Positions 34,096-43,645 of a DNA stretch of 64,000 bases are shown piece after piece. The stretch's first letter is position 1. Every line of letters starts with the position of its first letter. The notes beneath the pieces are model-generated. The model did not search any database. It saw nothing but the letters and a program-made list of their open reading frames with translations, and had not been told where the DNA came from. Origin of the DNA: Marivirga harenae (GTDB lineage: Bacteria; Bacteroidota; Bacteroidia; Cytophagales; Cyclobacteriaceae); contig NZ_CP130565.1 of assembly GCF_030534335.1 (NCBI RefSeq), positions 1,509,501 to 1,573,500 on the forward strand, written 5' to 3'. The translations under genes and the position numbers were made by a program.

Positions 34096-34977
34096 ATGGC
34101 AAATCTGAAGGAAGTAAAAAATAGGATTAGTTCAGTTGTTTCAACACAACAAATAACCAAAGCCATGAAAATGGTGGCTGCAGCGAAGTTGAAGCGTGCG
34201 CAGGATAGAATCACGATGATGCGTCCTTATTCCCAAAAACTATCTGCTATTCTACAGAACGTAAGTGGCAGTGGGGAAGATATGAACAATCCTTATGCTA
34301 AAGAAAGGACTGTAGAGAAGGTTTTATTGATTTTGGTAACTTCTGATAAAGGTCTTTGCGGAGCTTTTAATAGTACAGTCACACGTAGGGTTAAAAGCTT
34401 AATGGAAGGTGAATACAAGTCAATTGCGGAAAATGGTAATTTGCATTTTATGACAATTGGTAAAAAGGCCGCAGACTTTCTAAAGAGAAATAAGCTTCCC
34501 AATAATGCTGATTACATTGACCTATTTAATAGATTGAATTTTGAAGATGTCAGTGAAGCAGCACAATTTGTAATGGATGAATTTGAGAAGGGGACTTATG
34601 ATAAAGTTGAAATCATTTACAATGAGTTCAAAAATGCTGCTACTCAAGTACTGAATCAGGAACAGTTTCTTCCAATTGCTAGAGCAGAAAATGAAGGAGA
34701 AGCTGATACAGATCACGCGTATTCATACGAGCCTTCTAGAGATTATATAGAAAAGGAATTAATTCCAACGTCATTAAAGACGCAATTATTTAAAGCGCTT
34801 TTAGATTCAAACGCATCAGAGCACGGAGCACGAATGACAGCTATGGACAAGGCGACAGAAAATGCAGGTGAATTGTTGAAAGAATTAAGATTGACTTATA
34901 ATAGAACTAGACAGGCAGCTATTACAACAGAGATATTAGAAATCACAGCTGGAGCAGAAGCATTAGCTGCTGACTAA
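34096..34977 (+). CDS. atpG: F1 ATP synthase subunit gamma
   Basis: A 293-residue central-stalk subunit. The N-terminal helix (MANLKEVKNRISSVVSTQQITKAMKMVAAAKLKRAQ region) and the C-terminal helix with MTAMDKATENAGELLKELRLTYNRTRQAAITTEI give the two long coiled helices that rotate inside the alpha-beta hexamer; the central Rossmann-like fold carries LVTSDKGLCGAFN. It ends the ATP synthase cluster here and is followed by a terminator, so atpD and atpC must be transcribed elsewhere. Length is normal for the family. Confidence 0.97.
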   Translation: MANLKEVKNRISSVVSTQQITKAMKMVAAAKLKRAQDRITMMRPYSQKLSAILQNVSGSGEDMNNPYAKERTVEKVLLILVTSDKGLCGAFNSTVTRRVKSLMEGEYKSIAENGNLHFMTIGKKAADFLKRNKLPNNADYIDLFNRLNFEDVSEAAQFVMDEFEKGTYDKVEIIYNEFKNAATQVLNQEQFLPIARAENEGEADTDHAYSYEPSRDYIEKELIPTSLKTQLFKALLDSNASEHGARMTAMDKATENAGELLKELRLTYNRTRQAAITTEILEITAGAEALAAD

Positions 34978-35001
34978 TTTCAAAGTAGACATATAATGAA
35001 G

Positions 35002-35029
35002 AAAGCCGAAAGATTATTTTTTCGGCTTT
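35002..35029 (+). terminator. Terminator after atpG
   Basis: AAAGCCGAAA (35002-35011) pairs with TTTCGGCTTT (35020-35029) and is followed by further T. It marks the end of the ATP synthase unit and abuts the 3' end of the convergent CBS-domain gene. Confidence 0.85.
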
Positions 35030-35030
35030 T

Positions 35031-35501
35031 TTAATGCTTCCAGTTCACTTCTTGACTGTCTCGTACTGCCCTCATTATATCGCGTTGGCTTATTTGTCCA
35101 ACTAATTTCCCCTCTTTTAAAACAGGGAATCTTCTAAACCGCATCCTAAGAAACATATTGGCTGCCTCGAAAATATTCGTGTCGGGATCAATGTGAATAA
35201 TATTAGTAGCCATATAATCTTTTACTAAGCCAGGTAGTTTTGGTGAATTATTGTATTTGCCTTTAACAATTTCTTTTAGGCAATCACCTTCTGAAATCAC
35301 ACCTATTAAATTGTTTTCCTCGTCTACAACCGGTCCACCAGATATTTTCTTTTTCATCAAAATATCCATGGCTTCGTAAATTGTTTGATGCTGATTGAAA
35401 GTGATAAGATTTCTAGCCATGTAATCGGCAACTGAGACGCTTTTTTGTTCTTGTTGCTTCGATTCTTTTTTGATGAATGCTCCTTGATAGCTCTTGACCA
35501 T
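35031..35501 (-). CDS. CBS-domain pair protein
   Basis: A 156-residue soluble protein made almost only of two CBS domains (~residues 22-83 and 89-150), with the recurring patterns VADYMARNLITF, GGPVVDEENNLIGVISEGD and FPVLKEGKLVGQISQRDIMRAV. CBS pairs bind adenine nucleotides and act as energy or ligand sensors. No effector domain is attached, so it must act through a partner. The N-terminal ~20 residues are charged (KKESKQQEQK). It converges on atpG and is separated from the next minus-strand gene by 72 bases. A link with ATP synthase or energy state is tempting but unsupported. Confidence 0.88.
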   Translation of the reverse strand: MVKSYQGAFIKKESKQQEQKSVSVADYMARNLITFNQHQTIYEAMDILMKKKISGGPVVDEENNLIGVISEGDCLKEIVKGKYNNSPKLPGLVKDYMATNIIHIDPDTNIFEAANMFLRMRFRRFPVLKEGKLVGQISQRDIMRAVRDSQEVNWKH

Positions 35502-35573
35502 GATTGAAAAAATAGTTTAGTGTTGTATAATATACAATTATATTTAATCAAATCAAACTTAAAGCTTTACAAG

Positions 35574-36227
35574 TCAGGAATTTGATGATCTACTGAAGGT
35601 AATAAGCCTGCCTTTTATTTCTAAGTCGTGAAACCCGAGCGAGTCTTGAATCCATTTAAAAGTCTGTTTTTGGTAGAAAAACACATGTGTCAGATCATCT
35701 TTATAGTACCAGTTGTCAAAATTGATTTTTTCTTTGTAAAGGTCAGTCATAATAAATAGTTTACCACCAGGCTTCAGCAGAGACTTCAGCTGTTCAAACT
35801 CCAAGTACGGTTGATGAAAGTGCTCAGCTACTTCACAGCAAGCTACGTAATCATAGGCTATGTTGAGAACTTCCGGTCTATTGTCAAAAAAGGGATCGTA
35901 TGATTCCACTTGATATCCGTTTTCTCGTAAAACAGTGGTGATCACAGGACCCGGACCGGCACCAAAATCTAATCCTATGTGTTGTTTGTTAAAATAAGCA
36001 ATTATCGCTTCCGTAATAGGAGAAACGAATTGACGATAATGAGTATCTCTCACATTATTGTTGTGGGCTTCATAACGATCTAGTTCTCTTGCTTCATTAG
36101 GTAGAAATAACTGAGATAAAAATATTCCACCACAATTTGGGCATTTGAAATAATATCTATCATTTGTGATGTGAAACATGGGGCTCAGGGTTTTACATAA
36201 TCTGCAATTTTCTTGTTCATGCATCAT
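35574..36227 (-). CDS. SAM-dependent methyltransferase with N-terminal zinc ribbon
   Basis: A 217-residue protein. The N-terminus has a four-cysteine ribbon (CRLC ... CPNC, residues ~8-35), followed by a class I methyltransferase fold with motif I LDFGAGPGPVITTVL near residue 82, an acidic residue after beta-2 (ESYDPFF), DYVACCEVAEHF and LLKPGGKLFIMTD. This ribbon-plus-methyltransferase layout resembles methyltransferases of sugar or rRNA modification sets, but the substrate cannot be read. Two adjacent ATG codons open the gene. It is next to the helicase gene on the same strand, 113 bases downstream of its stop. Cytoplasmic. Confidence 0.85.
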   Translation of the reverse strand: MMHEQENCRLCKTLSPMFHITNDRYYFKCPNCGGIFLSQLFLPNEARELDRYEAHNNNVRDTHYRQFVSPITEAIIAYFNKQHIGLDFGAGPGPVITTVLRENGYQVESYDPFFDNRPEVLNIAYDYVACCEVAEHFHQPYLEFEQLKSLLKPGGKLFIMTDLYKEKINFDNWYYKDDLTHVFFYQKQTFKWIQDSLGFHDLEIKGRLITFSRSSNS

Positions 36228-36340
36228 AAATAGAAGCGATTCTGAAGTGAAAGAAGATGAAAGAAATGCTTATTCATATACATACATATTTTAGCTCGGG
36301 ACTCGTCAGGCAGTCATACGAGAACCTAAATTGGGTAAAC

Positions 36341-39300
36341 TTAATCGTTCCTTTTCACAAATTGCACAACTCTTTCCATCAACTCCTCCCTATCATTCCA
36401 GAAATTTCGACTCTTGATTTGAATGTACGGCCAGTTCATTTTTGATAATAAGGAGGGAGTATAAGCAAAGATGTCTTTAACCGAAGGATTGTCGTAAAAG
36501 AGATTATCATCTGACAGTAGCAAACCTTTGTACTGCTCTTTATCCTTAAAACTCAGATCAGCAAAAGGCAATTCTTCTTCTGCTTTTATGGTTTTCATAC
36601 TGTTTTCTAACTTCTCTTTTACCTTCAATTTTAGGAACCAACTACTTTCGAAGCTATCGACTGGACTTGGCACAGGTTTAAAGTTACCCTTGGAAACATC
36701 TAAGGCATATTGTAAGTAAGATTTTAAGAGCTTCGGCCCATTGTTTTTAGCATCATCCACCTTGAGCTGGTCAGGGAACAAGCTACTAACGATGATTACC
36801 TTCTCACGGGCCCTCGTGATAGCCACGTTCAATCTGTTTTCTCCTTTTGGAGCATTGATGCTCCCAAATTGCATTCGTAATCTGCCAGACTTATCAGGAG
36901 CATAGCCGGTGCTGAAAATGATGATATCTTTTTCATCACCTTGAACATTTTCAATATTTTTCACAAAGAATTTGCTGGGTAAAGTTAGATGCCCTTTTGC
37001 AATCTGTTCTTCTAAAATATCCCAAATCAGACTTTGTTGTGGCGCATTAAAAGTGACTACACCTATTTCTTTTTCAGGTTCATTTTTTAGATATTCCTTT
37101 ATTAGATCTACTACATTCAGGGCTTCAACTTCATTGGCATTTTGTTCCCAAATACCTTCTACTTTGATATAATCAATTCCTGGGTCAGCTTTGTTAATAT
37201 AATTGAAGTCAGGCAGTAAACGGAGTCGGTTCTTGTAGAAATGACGGTTAGAGAACTCTATAAGATCTAATGATTTACTTCTATAATGTCCAGCCAAGTG
37301 CAGGTTCATTACATATTTGTTGGCCAAATCCAATAAAGAGTCAATTTCCAAATCAGGATGGTCCACTTCTTCCTCTTCCCATCGTACTTTATAAAGGTCA
37401 TTTGGACTTAGCTGTTTATCATCCCCAGCTACCAACACTTGCTTTCCTCTGTACATAGCAGGAATTCCTTTCTCAACAAAGCATTGAGAGGCTTCATCAA
37501 AAATTACCAAATCAAAAATTTCCTCCATGGGAAAAATAGCGGAAACTGATTCAGGACTAGCCATCCAGCATGGTATAAGATCAAACAATTCATCTTGAAA
37601 TTCCTGAATAACCCTTCTTATTGGCCATATTTGTCGTTTTTTTGTAACCTGATGGCTCAAGTCTCTGTAAGAAATCCGATTATTCAATCGGTTATATTCA
37701 ACATTTGCAAATGTCCTTTCCCGTACTTTTAGGTTAAGAATATCAGTACTTAATTTTAATTTACTTTCAATTTCATATTGGAGATCATCAGTTTGTTTAT
37801 CAAATTTTCTTGTGGAGACCTCTCGTAAAATTGGATACTTGGTTTCAATATGATTGATCCATTCTAAATAAATGCTGTTCAAGAAAATGGCTTTAATATT
37901 ATGATGATCAATAGTGACTTCACTTTCATTTAGTAGCTTTACTACCTCTTTCTCATGATTCTCTAAACTTTCATAAAGCTGGTCAAATTGAACTAGTTCA
38001 TCAAAGTGCCTTTGGAATGTTTTAATGTAAGTCTGCGGTAATCTTTCTTGTTCTAGCTGATCAATTTGGGTTCTAGTGAGATACCGTTTCCATTCATTTT
38101 TCTCTTTAATAGTATCCTCAGATAATTGAATAATAGCCTTAATTTTTTCTAAGAATTCTGATAGGGTTTTTCCTTCAATTAAGGAAAATGCTTTGAAATT
38201 AGTGAAAGAGCTTATAATTTCTTTCGACTTTATAGCTTGAGTTTGCTCTTGAAACCAATGATTTAGTTCCATCTGATTTTTGGTCGATGGAATATCTTTT
38301 AACCATGTTTGTTTTTTGAGTTTCGTCATATTATGCTCAAAATTGAGGCGATTATCCAGTCGTTTCTCCAAGTCTTTTACTCCTGCACTATTCACGGGAA
38401 GGCTGTTGGCTAGCAAGACCTTTTTCAAAAAGTATTTCTCTTTCGCAAATAGTAGCCAATGGATCCACTTGGTAGGTCTTTTTCGAGATTGTCTTCTTAA
38501 CTGGATGATTTTTTGTAAACTCCCTAAATCTTTTGACTGCAAACTGCTTTCAATTCCACCATCTTTATAACAATCATTTAGTACCCTTTGGACATTGCTG
38601 AGCCATAAGGCATTTGTATTGTCATCAGAATAATTGAACATGTGAAGTAAGTATTGATAAGCAGTTGTATTTAGTAATTCTTCGAGTTGATTTAATTTTT
38701 CTTGATGCTCCACTACATCTTCAAATTCTTTCAAGCTCATTGATGAACCAACCAGTTTCTTTGATTTTTCAGACGTCTGTTGGAAATAGGACGGAATTTT
38801 TTCCAACAATTTTACAATCTCCGCTTTGTCACTCAGATCAAAGTTTTTGAAATTCACACGATCTTGCCAAATGAAATCATCCTTACTGAAATCATCCACA
38901 TAGGTTTGAAAATGAACTAGTTTCTTAGCGAAGTCTTCAATTTGTTTTTTATGAAAGTGCCGGTGAATCTGCTTTAAATTGATTTTAGTATCATTAAAAT
39001 TGCAATTTAAATAGAGCTCCTTAGCGGAAATACCACATTCTGATTCATCAAATAATGCCAATCTATATTCCTCTTTTTCTTCAACAATCTGATCAATAAT
39101 TCTGCTGGTTTTCAGAAATTCTCTTTCAATTTGCACAGAATCTAGGCCATTATTTTTGGCTTCATACTCTTCTAATCTGTCAATTTGATTTTGGATTTGT
39201 TCGAATATAGCTTTTCGATCGTTCTTGAAATCATGTACTAGGGCTACGAAGGGTTGCATATCAATTGACTTCATGCGCTCATGAATTACATCAAGGGCAG

Positions 39301-40363
39301 CTCTTTTTTGGCAAACCACCAATACTCGTTTACCTCGGGCAATGAAGTCTGTTACTAAATTACTTATCAATTGAGACTTTCCAGTTCCGGGAGGGCCTTG
39401 CACTACTAATGAATTCCCTTTCTTCACCGCTTTCAGGGCATTTTCCTGATAGGCATCCATAGGGAATACGGTGAAGGTTTCCTCTTCCTTGACGCTCTCA
39501 ATAAATCGATACCGTTGGGAGTAATCAGAAGGATCTTCGGTTTGTTTATCTGGGTTTCTACTTAAGAAAAACTCTTCTATATCTTTAACTTCCTGATCTT
39601 TTTCTAGAAGGTATGTATAATCAGGTACTAAGTAAGAACCACTTTGCGGGAAAATCCCAATGACTGCTTCTGGATACAGCTTAAGTTCGCCTTCTTTCTC
39701 GTAAGTTTCAAAATCAGATTTTTTAAAATCCTTAAAGGGATGCAGTACATCCATAAAATTATCTTGATTGAAGTTGAGTTCTATCGGACTTTCTTTAAAA
39801 ATTTGATACAAATCAGTTCTGAAGACTCTGCTATCAGGATCATAGATTTCAAATACTTTCTCTATAAGCTCATCGCTTATTTTAATTCCATGAAAATGCG
39901 CATAGGCTAATAGGAACGATTTATTGAAGGTGATATTGACATCTTCTCTTAACTCCATCACCCATTGACCATTCACTTCATTTACTTCAATAGGAAAAAA
40001 AATAAGTGGGCAGCGAACAGAGGTTCCGCCCTGAAATTTGCCTCTAACAAAAGGCCATCCAACATAAAGGTCTTTTGCTCCTCTTTCGTCATATATAAAT
40101 TTTTCAATTCTCTTTAACTTTTTCAACTTCCTGCTCATGATATTATTTTTTTCGAGCCGGGGATCTGAGATGGCAGAAAGAGGAATGTGTTTCTTTCTTG
40201 CAATTAAATCCTCTATTAAGGAAAAAGAACTTCTATTTAACAGGAAATCGAAGTCATGTAAATCTAAGGTTTGGTCAGAAATCAAGCGCAACAGTAGGAG
40301 TGACCTATTGGTGCCGGAAAGATTCGTTAGCCGTTTTAAATAATACCTTAGGATGTCGTGCAT
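36341..40363 (-). CDS. Large SF1 helicase/ATPase with DUF4011-like N-terminus
   Basis: A 1340-residue cytoplasmic protein. The N-terminal ~200 residues (YLKRLTNLSGTNRSLLLLR; PFVRGKFQGGTSVRCPLIFFPIEV) resemble DUF4011-type regions. Helicase motifs are in order: Walker A VVQGPPGTGKSQLI (~322), a ~500-residue helical insert, Walker B DLVIFDEASQC (~955), GDDKQLSPND, an ENVQGDEKDIII element and motif VI VAITRAREKVIIV (~1181). Typical relatives end in a Vsr-like nuclease. Here residues ~1235-1340 keep the outline of that fold (ADLSF, LLLSDDNLFYD, NWPYIQIKSRNFWNDREE), but catalytic acids look altered. A DNA repair or anti-phage role is possible; there is no partner gene. Confidence 0.8.
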   Translation of the reverse strand: MHDILRYYLKRLTNLSGTNRSLLLLRLISDQTLDLHDFDFLLNRSSFSLIEDLIARKKHIPLSAISDPRLEKNNIMSRKLKKLKRIEKFIYDERGAKDLYVGWPFVRGKFQGGTSVRCPLIFFPIEVNEVNGQWVMELREDVNITFNKSFLLAYAHFHGIKISDELIEKVFEIYDPDSRVFRTDLYQIFKESPIELNFNQDNFMDVLHPFKDFKKSDFETYEKEGELKLYPEAVIGIFPQSGSYLVPDYTYLLEKDQEVKDIEEFFLSRNPDKQTEDPSDYSQRYRFIESVKEEETFTVFPMDAYQENALKAVKKGNSLVVQGPPGTGKSQLISNLVTDFIARGKRVLVVCQKRAALDVIHERMKSIDMQPFVALVHDFKNDRKAIFEQIQNQIDRLEEYEAKNNGLDSVQIEREFLKTSRIIDQIVEEKEEYRLALFDESECGISAKELYLNCNFNDTKINLKQIHRHFHKKQIEDFAKKLVHFQTYVDDFSKDDFIWQDRVNFKNFDLSDKAEIVKLLEKIPSYFQQTSEKSKKLVGSSMSLKEFEDVVEHQEKLNQLEELLNTTAYQYLLHMFNYSDDNTNALWLSNVQRVLNDCYKDGGIESSLQSKDLGSLQKIIQLRRQSRKRPTKWIHWLLFAKEKYFLKKVLLANSLPVNSAGVKDLEKRLDNRLNFEHNMTKLKKQTWLKDIPSTKNQMELNHWFQEQTQAIKSKEIISSFTNFKAFSLIEGKTLSEFLEKIKAIIQLSEDTIKEKNEWKRYLTRTQIDQLEQERLPQTYIKTFQRHFDELVQFDQLYESLENHEKEVVKLLNESEVTIDHHNIKAIFLNSIYLEWINHIETKYPILREVSTRKFDKQTDDLQYEIESKLKLSTDILNLKVRERTFANVEYNRLNNRISYRDLSHQVTKKRQIWPIRRVIQEFQDELFDLIPCWMASPESVSAIFPMEEIFDLVIFDEASQCFVEKGIPAMYRGKQVLVAGDDKQLSPNDLYKVRWEEEEVDHPDLEIDSLLDLANKYVMNLHLAGHYRSKSLDLIEFSNRHFYKNRLRLLPDFNYINKADPGIDYIKVEGIWEQNANEVEALNVVDLIKEYLKNEPEKEIGVVTFNAPQQSLIWDILEEQIAKGHLTLPSKFFVKNIENVQGDEKDIIIFSTGYAPDKSGRLRMQFGSINAPKGENRLNVAITRAREKVIIVSSLFPDQLKVDDAKNNGPKLLKSYLQYALDVSKGNFKPVPSPVDSFESSWFLKLKVKEKLENSMKTIKAEEELPFADLSFKDKEQYKGLLLSDDNLFYDNPSVKDIFAYTPSLLSKMNWPYIQIKSRNFWNDREELMERVVQFVKRND

Positions 40364-40432
40364 ATATTAATAATTAGCAAAGAATCAAGTTAAGAAAATA
40401 TTGGCTTTTTTGTAAGTGAGTTTTGAAATTGA

Positions 40433-41377
40433 CTACTCAAATGAAAGATAAGGGCTTACTTTTTGCACCCAGCTACTATCCAAAATCATGATGGAATGTA
40501 GGTCCTCACTCGAATTGAATTTCCCATGTTGATTTCTGTAATTGATAATCACATTTGCTTCTTTGTAGGAAATATACGGATGTTGTACCAAACTGTCAGC
40601 ATTAAGTTGATTAACTTTAAGTTGCTTTAAGTTTTTTTTCTGTTCAATAAAGACATACTTGAGAAGAGAATCTAAATTTTCTTTCTTTAATCCATATACC
40701 TCTTCAAGCTGATCCAGAGAATTAAAGCCACCTAAATAATCTCGATATTTGGTAATCCGTTGTGAGTAAGCAGGACCTATACCAAATATATTTTGCAATT
40801 GGGCAGTATCTGCTTTGTTAATATCGAATCGTTGGATTTTTACTTTTTCAGTCGTTCGTTTAGTGTCTTTTTCTTTCTTAATCGTGTTGTCCTTGTTACT
40901 ACCAGTTTCAAATTTCTCTTCAGCTTTAGGTGTAATTTTCGTAAGCATTATAAACGGATGAATTTTCTCATACAAGGAGCTATCCATTCCGTATATTTTC
41001 AAAAGCTCTGATTTTGACTCAAAGGGTTTTATCTTTTTTCGGTATTTTACGATCCTCTCGGCAAGGTATTCAGGAAAGCCTGCTGAAATCAGCTGATGAA
41101 CGCTAGATTTATTTAGATCAAATGTTTTAAAGATTTCATTATTGTTTTCTACTGTTTTAATCTCCACTGAATTTTTAAGCTCCGCCATTAGAGATTTTAG
41201 CTGTTTTTTGTCGTCTGCAGACTGTACGCTCTTGCTGTAAATATTATATAGTTGACGAGAAGCAAACGGTGCGGCAAGTATGATAAGCATCAAAAGGACG
41301 AGAATTATAAATCCGTTGGTCTCAGTTCTTGAAAATCCAAAAAAATTCCGAAGCCATATTCTGATTTTTTGCTTCAT
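40433..41377 (-). CDS. Membrane-anchored helix-hairpin-helix protein, ComEA-like
   Basis: A 314-residue protein: basic N-terminus, one transmembrane helix (~20-40, GFIILVLLMLIILAAPFA), then three helix-hairpin-helix units around ~88-145 (FDLNKSSVHQLISAGFPEYLA), ~185-245 (FDINKADTAQLQNIFGIGPAY) and ~255-312 (QLNADSLVQHPYISYKEA). Such units bind DNA without sequence preference; single-unit versions are ComEA competence proteins that pull DNA into the periplasm. Three units and a membrane anchor are the common Bacteroidota form, whose role is unproved. The segment between units one and two is charged and probably flexible. Confidence 0.85.
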   Translation of the reverse strand: MKQKIRIWLRNFFGFSRTETNGFIILVLLMLIILAAPFASRQLYNIYSKSVQSADDKKQLKSLMAELKNSVEIKTVENNNEIFKTFDLNKSSVHQLISAGFPEYLAERIVKYRKKIKPFESKSELLKIYGMDSSLYEKIHPFIMLTKITPKAEEKFETGSNKDNTIKKEKDTKRTTEKVKIQRFDINKADTAQLQNIFGIGPAYSQRITKYRDYLGGFNSLDQLEEVYGLKKENLDSLLKYVFIEQKKNLKQLKVNQLNADSLVQHPYISYKEANVIINYRNQHGKFNSSEDLHSIMILDSSWVQKVSPYLSFE

Positions 41378-41436
41378 TATTGAGTAAGGCTTTAGTTAAA
41401 TACTAAAGTAAAGAAGGATTTTGGAAACTGCAATTA

Positions 41437-41985
41437 TCAAGTATAACCAAATTTGATTTCCTTAAATATATCCCAAGCTTTGCCATTATGTTTGAAGACA
41501 GTTAGCGAATCGGCCAAAAATGAATTCTGAAAAGTGCGATCTTTAACCTCACTCCAAATCTCATAAAAGATAGGTTTTTTCAAATCACGAAATGCGATTG
41601 TTATATGAGGGGCAAAGCCATTTTTTCTGTGTGTATCATTAAAAATTTGAAATTGCCTCATAAAGTTCGCAACCGATTTTTGTAGTTCATTGAGATCAAA
41701 ATTATCCATTACGTTAATAAAAACTACCCTTGGTTCAAAACATCCAAAATCCTTAAGCTGAACAGTAAAGTTTTTTTGATTTTGTAAAAGTTGTGTTAAT
41801 GCTGATAAAAAAAGATCTTCTTTACTGATAGCCAATTTGAAAGGCATTTGTAGCGTAATATGTGCTTTTGAACGAAAAGCGCCCTTGATCCCATATTTTT
41901 GATAAAACTCCTGTTTAATTCCATGAACTTCCCTTTCTAATGGATGAGGAGGGCAAATTCCTATAAAAAACATTGATTTTTCCAT
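41437..41985 (-). CDS. 2H phosphoesterase, 2'-5' RNA ligase (LigT/ThpR) family
   Basis: A 182-residue cytoplasmic protein with the two HxT motifs that define the 2H superfamily: HITLQMPF (His42, Thr44) and HITIAFRD (about His127), spaced as in LigT proteins. Family members open 2',3'-cyclic phosphates or join 2'-5' RNA ends; the true cellular substrate is usually unclear. Both motifs are intact, so it should be active. It is divergent from the lipoprotein gene, with 68 bases between the two starts. Length is typical for the family. Confidence 0.9.
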   Translation of the reverse strand: MEKSMFFIGICPPHPLEREVHGIKQEFYQKYGIKGAFRSKAHITLQMPFKLAISKEDLFLSALTQLLQNQKNFTVQLKDFGCFEPRVVFINVMDNFDLNELQKSVANFMRQFQIFNDTHRKNGFAPHITIAFRDLKKPIFYEIWSEVKDRTFQNSFLADSLTVFKHNGKAWDIFKEIKFGYT

Positions 41986-42028
41986 ATATTTTTATTTCTA
42001 TATTTTATAGTAATCATTCAATTTTAGG

Positions 42029-42036
42029 TAGATTTG
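42029..42036 (+). promoter_or_regulatory. Promoter of the lipoprotein/DUF5723 pair
   Basis: TAGATTTG fits the -7 box TAnnTTTG; a TTTA at 42004-42007 lies 21 bases upstream as a weak -33. Predicted transcription start is near 42041, after an in-frame upstream start at 41973, which supports the ATG at 42054. Confidence 0.5.
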
Positions 42037-42053
42037 AATCAAAATTTAATAAT

Positions 42054-43634
42054 ATGAAATGGATTTTCAGAAAATCGGGCTTCTATTTGGCACTTTTTGC
42101 ATCAGTTTTTATTGGTGGTTGCTATTCTGAGCTGAGTGAATTGTCTGTTGAAGACATTAAATGGAGCCCAGAACTTGGGATTCCCTTGATTGATTCAAAG
42201 TTTACGCTTACGGAAATATTAGAATCAAATTCCAGCAGTATTGATTTTACGACTGATGCCAATAGGACAATTGTGATTTCCATTTCTGATGATAGTTTGT
42301 TTAGCCAATCCGCTTCAGAATATTACACTTTAAACAATACGTCCTTAAATGTTCCTCCTATCATTTTGACAGAAGAAGAAATTGATTTGTTCAATTCGAA
42401 TGGTGAAGTAACGGTATTGCGAGAAGTAATGATTGATTATCCAAATCCGGCAAATTTAGATGAAATCGTAATTGACGCGGGTGAAGTTGCAATAGAAGTG
42501 GAAGAAGATTTTCCTGCCAATGTAGATTTATCATTTTCAATGGAAGATCCTAACGACAATTCTATATTGGATTATAATCAAAATTTTATTTATGATGGGT
42601 TTAACCCTATATCCACGGACCAAAGTGTAAATCAGTTTAACGATATTGCCTTTAGCTTTAATGGTGACCCTACTCAAGGACAAGTACAGCTTTCCTTTGA
42701 ACTATCCCTTTCCAGAGTTAATCAAGATTTAGTTTTTGGAGTGAACAGTTTAGATGTAAATATTGGGTTTCAGGATATGGATTTTGGAGCACTTTACGGA
42801 GATTTAAGCTCTCAAAATATTAGTACTGAATCAAATACAGTTCAAACAGACTTTTTGGATGATAGTGAGCTATTAAATGATATAGAATATTATTTTGAGA
42901 ATCCACAATTTAGAATAATGTTTTCTAATTCAATGGGGCTGCCGGTTCGTTTTGATGTAAATAATTTCACATCCTTTAAAAATGGGGAATCTACTGAAGA
43001 GCCAATAAACAATGCCATCGATTTAGAAGCTTCCGAAGAAGGCTCTGTTGCTGTATCAGAGGTGAACTTCGACAATGTATTTAAAAACCTAATTAATAAT
43101 ATGCCTGATTCGGTTAGCTTGCAAATTGATGGTTTAATTGACCCTAATGATATTCCTAATAATTTCGTAACAAGGGACTCGTACATTCAAGTGGGGTATG
43201 AAATTAATTTGCCTCTGGAATTTAGTTTAAGTGGTCTGGAAATCAATGAGACCGTTTCGTTGGAAGGCATCGATACCCAAGAGTTACAGTATGCTTTATT
43301 CAAGTTCACCTCTGAAAATTCTTTACCAATTGACCTAGACTTCACTGCAGATTTATTAGATGAAGATAGTACTGTTATAATGAATTTATTCGATGGTAAG
43401 TTTTTGGCAGGGGGCACGGAAGATCAACCAACGACTATTAATGATATTATAAGATTAGAGGATAATCCTAGTACTAGTTCAAACGAACTACAGGATTTGA
43501 AGGAAGTTAAAAGAGTTGGGATTAGGGCTACTGTCGCAACTACCAATAATGGTAGTAGTGTAGTTCGGATAACTTCCGATGCTTCAGTTCAATTTAATTT
43601 GGCGGTTCAGGCTAAATATAATGTAAACTTTTAA
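42054..43634 (+). CDS. Large acidic lipoprotein of unknown function
   Basis: A 526-residue lipoprotein from the ATG at 42054: signal peptide with lipobox IGGC (Cys23). The mature protein is very acidic and rich in Asn, Asp and Ser, with a beta-strand look throughout (repeated alternating segments such as NVDLSFSMEDPND and QVQLSFELSLSRV). Near the Cys it carries the phrase WSPELGIPLIDSKFTL, also seen in other Bacteroidota lipoproteins, but I cannot name the family. It is followed 11 bases later by a DUF5723 outer-membrane protein and shares its promoter, so the two probably act together at the outer membrane. Confidence 0.8.
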   Translation: MKWIFRKSGFYLALFASVFIGGCYSELSELSVEDIKWSPELGIPLIDSKFTLTEILESNSSSIDFTTDANRTIVISISDDSLFSQSASEYYTLNNTSLNVPPIILTEEEIDLFNSNGEVTVLREVMIDYPNPANLDEIVIDAGEVAIEVEEDFPANVDLSFSMEDPNDNSILDYNQNFIYDGFNPISTDQSVNQFNDIAFSFNGDPTQGQVQLSFELSLSRVNQDLVFGVNSLDVNIGFQDMDFGALYGDLSSQNISTESNTVQTDFLDDSELLNDIEYYFENPQFRIMFSNSMGLPVRFDVNNFTSFKNGESTEEPINNAIDLEASEEGSVAVSEVNFDNVFKNLINNMPDSVSLQIDGLIDPNDIPNNFVTRDSYIQVGYEINLPLEFSLSGLEINETVSLEGIDTQELQYALFKFTSENSLPIDLDFTADLLDEDSTVIMNLFDGKFLAGGTEDQPTTINDIIRLEDNPSTSSNELQDLKEVKRVGIRATVATTNNGSSVVRITSDASVQFNLAVQAKYNVNF

Positions 43635-43645
43635 TCCAGGGAATT

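Noticed and set aside
41973-42053. Longer N-terminus for the acidic lipoprotein
   Set aside because: The signal peptide and lipobox begin at the ATG at 42054, and the -7 box at 42029-42036 lies within the extension.
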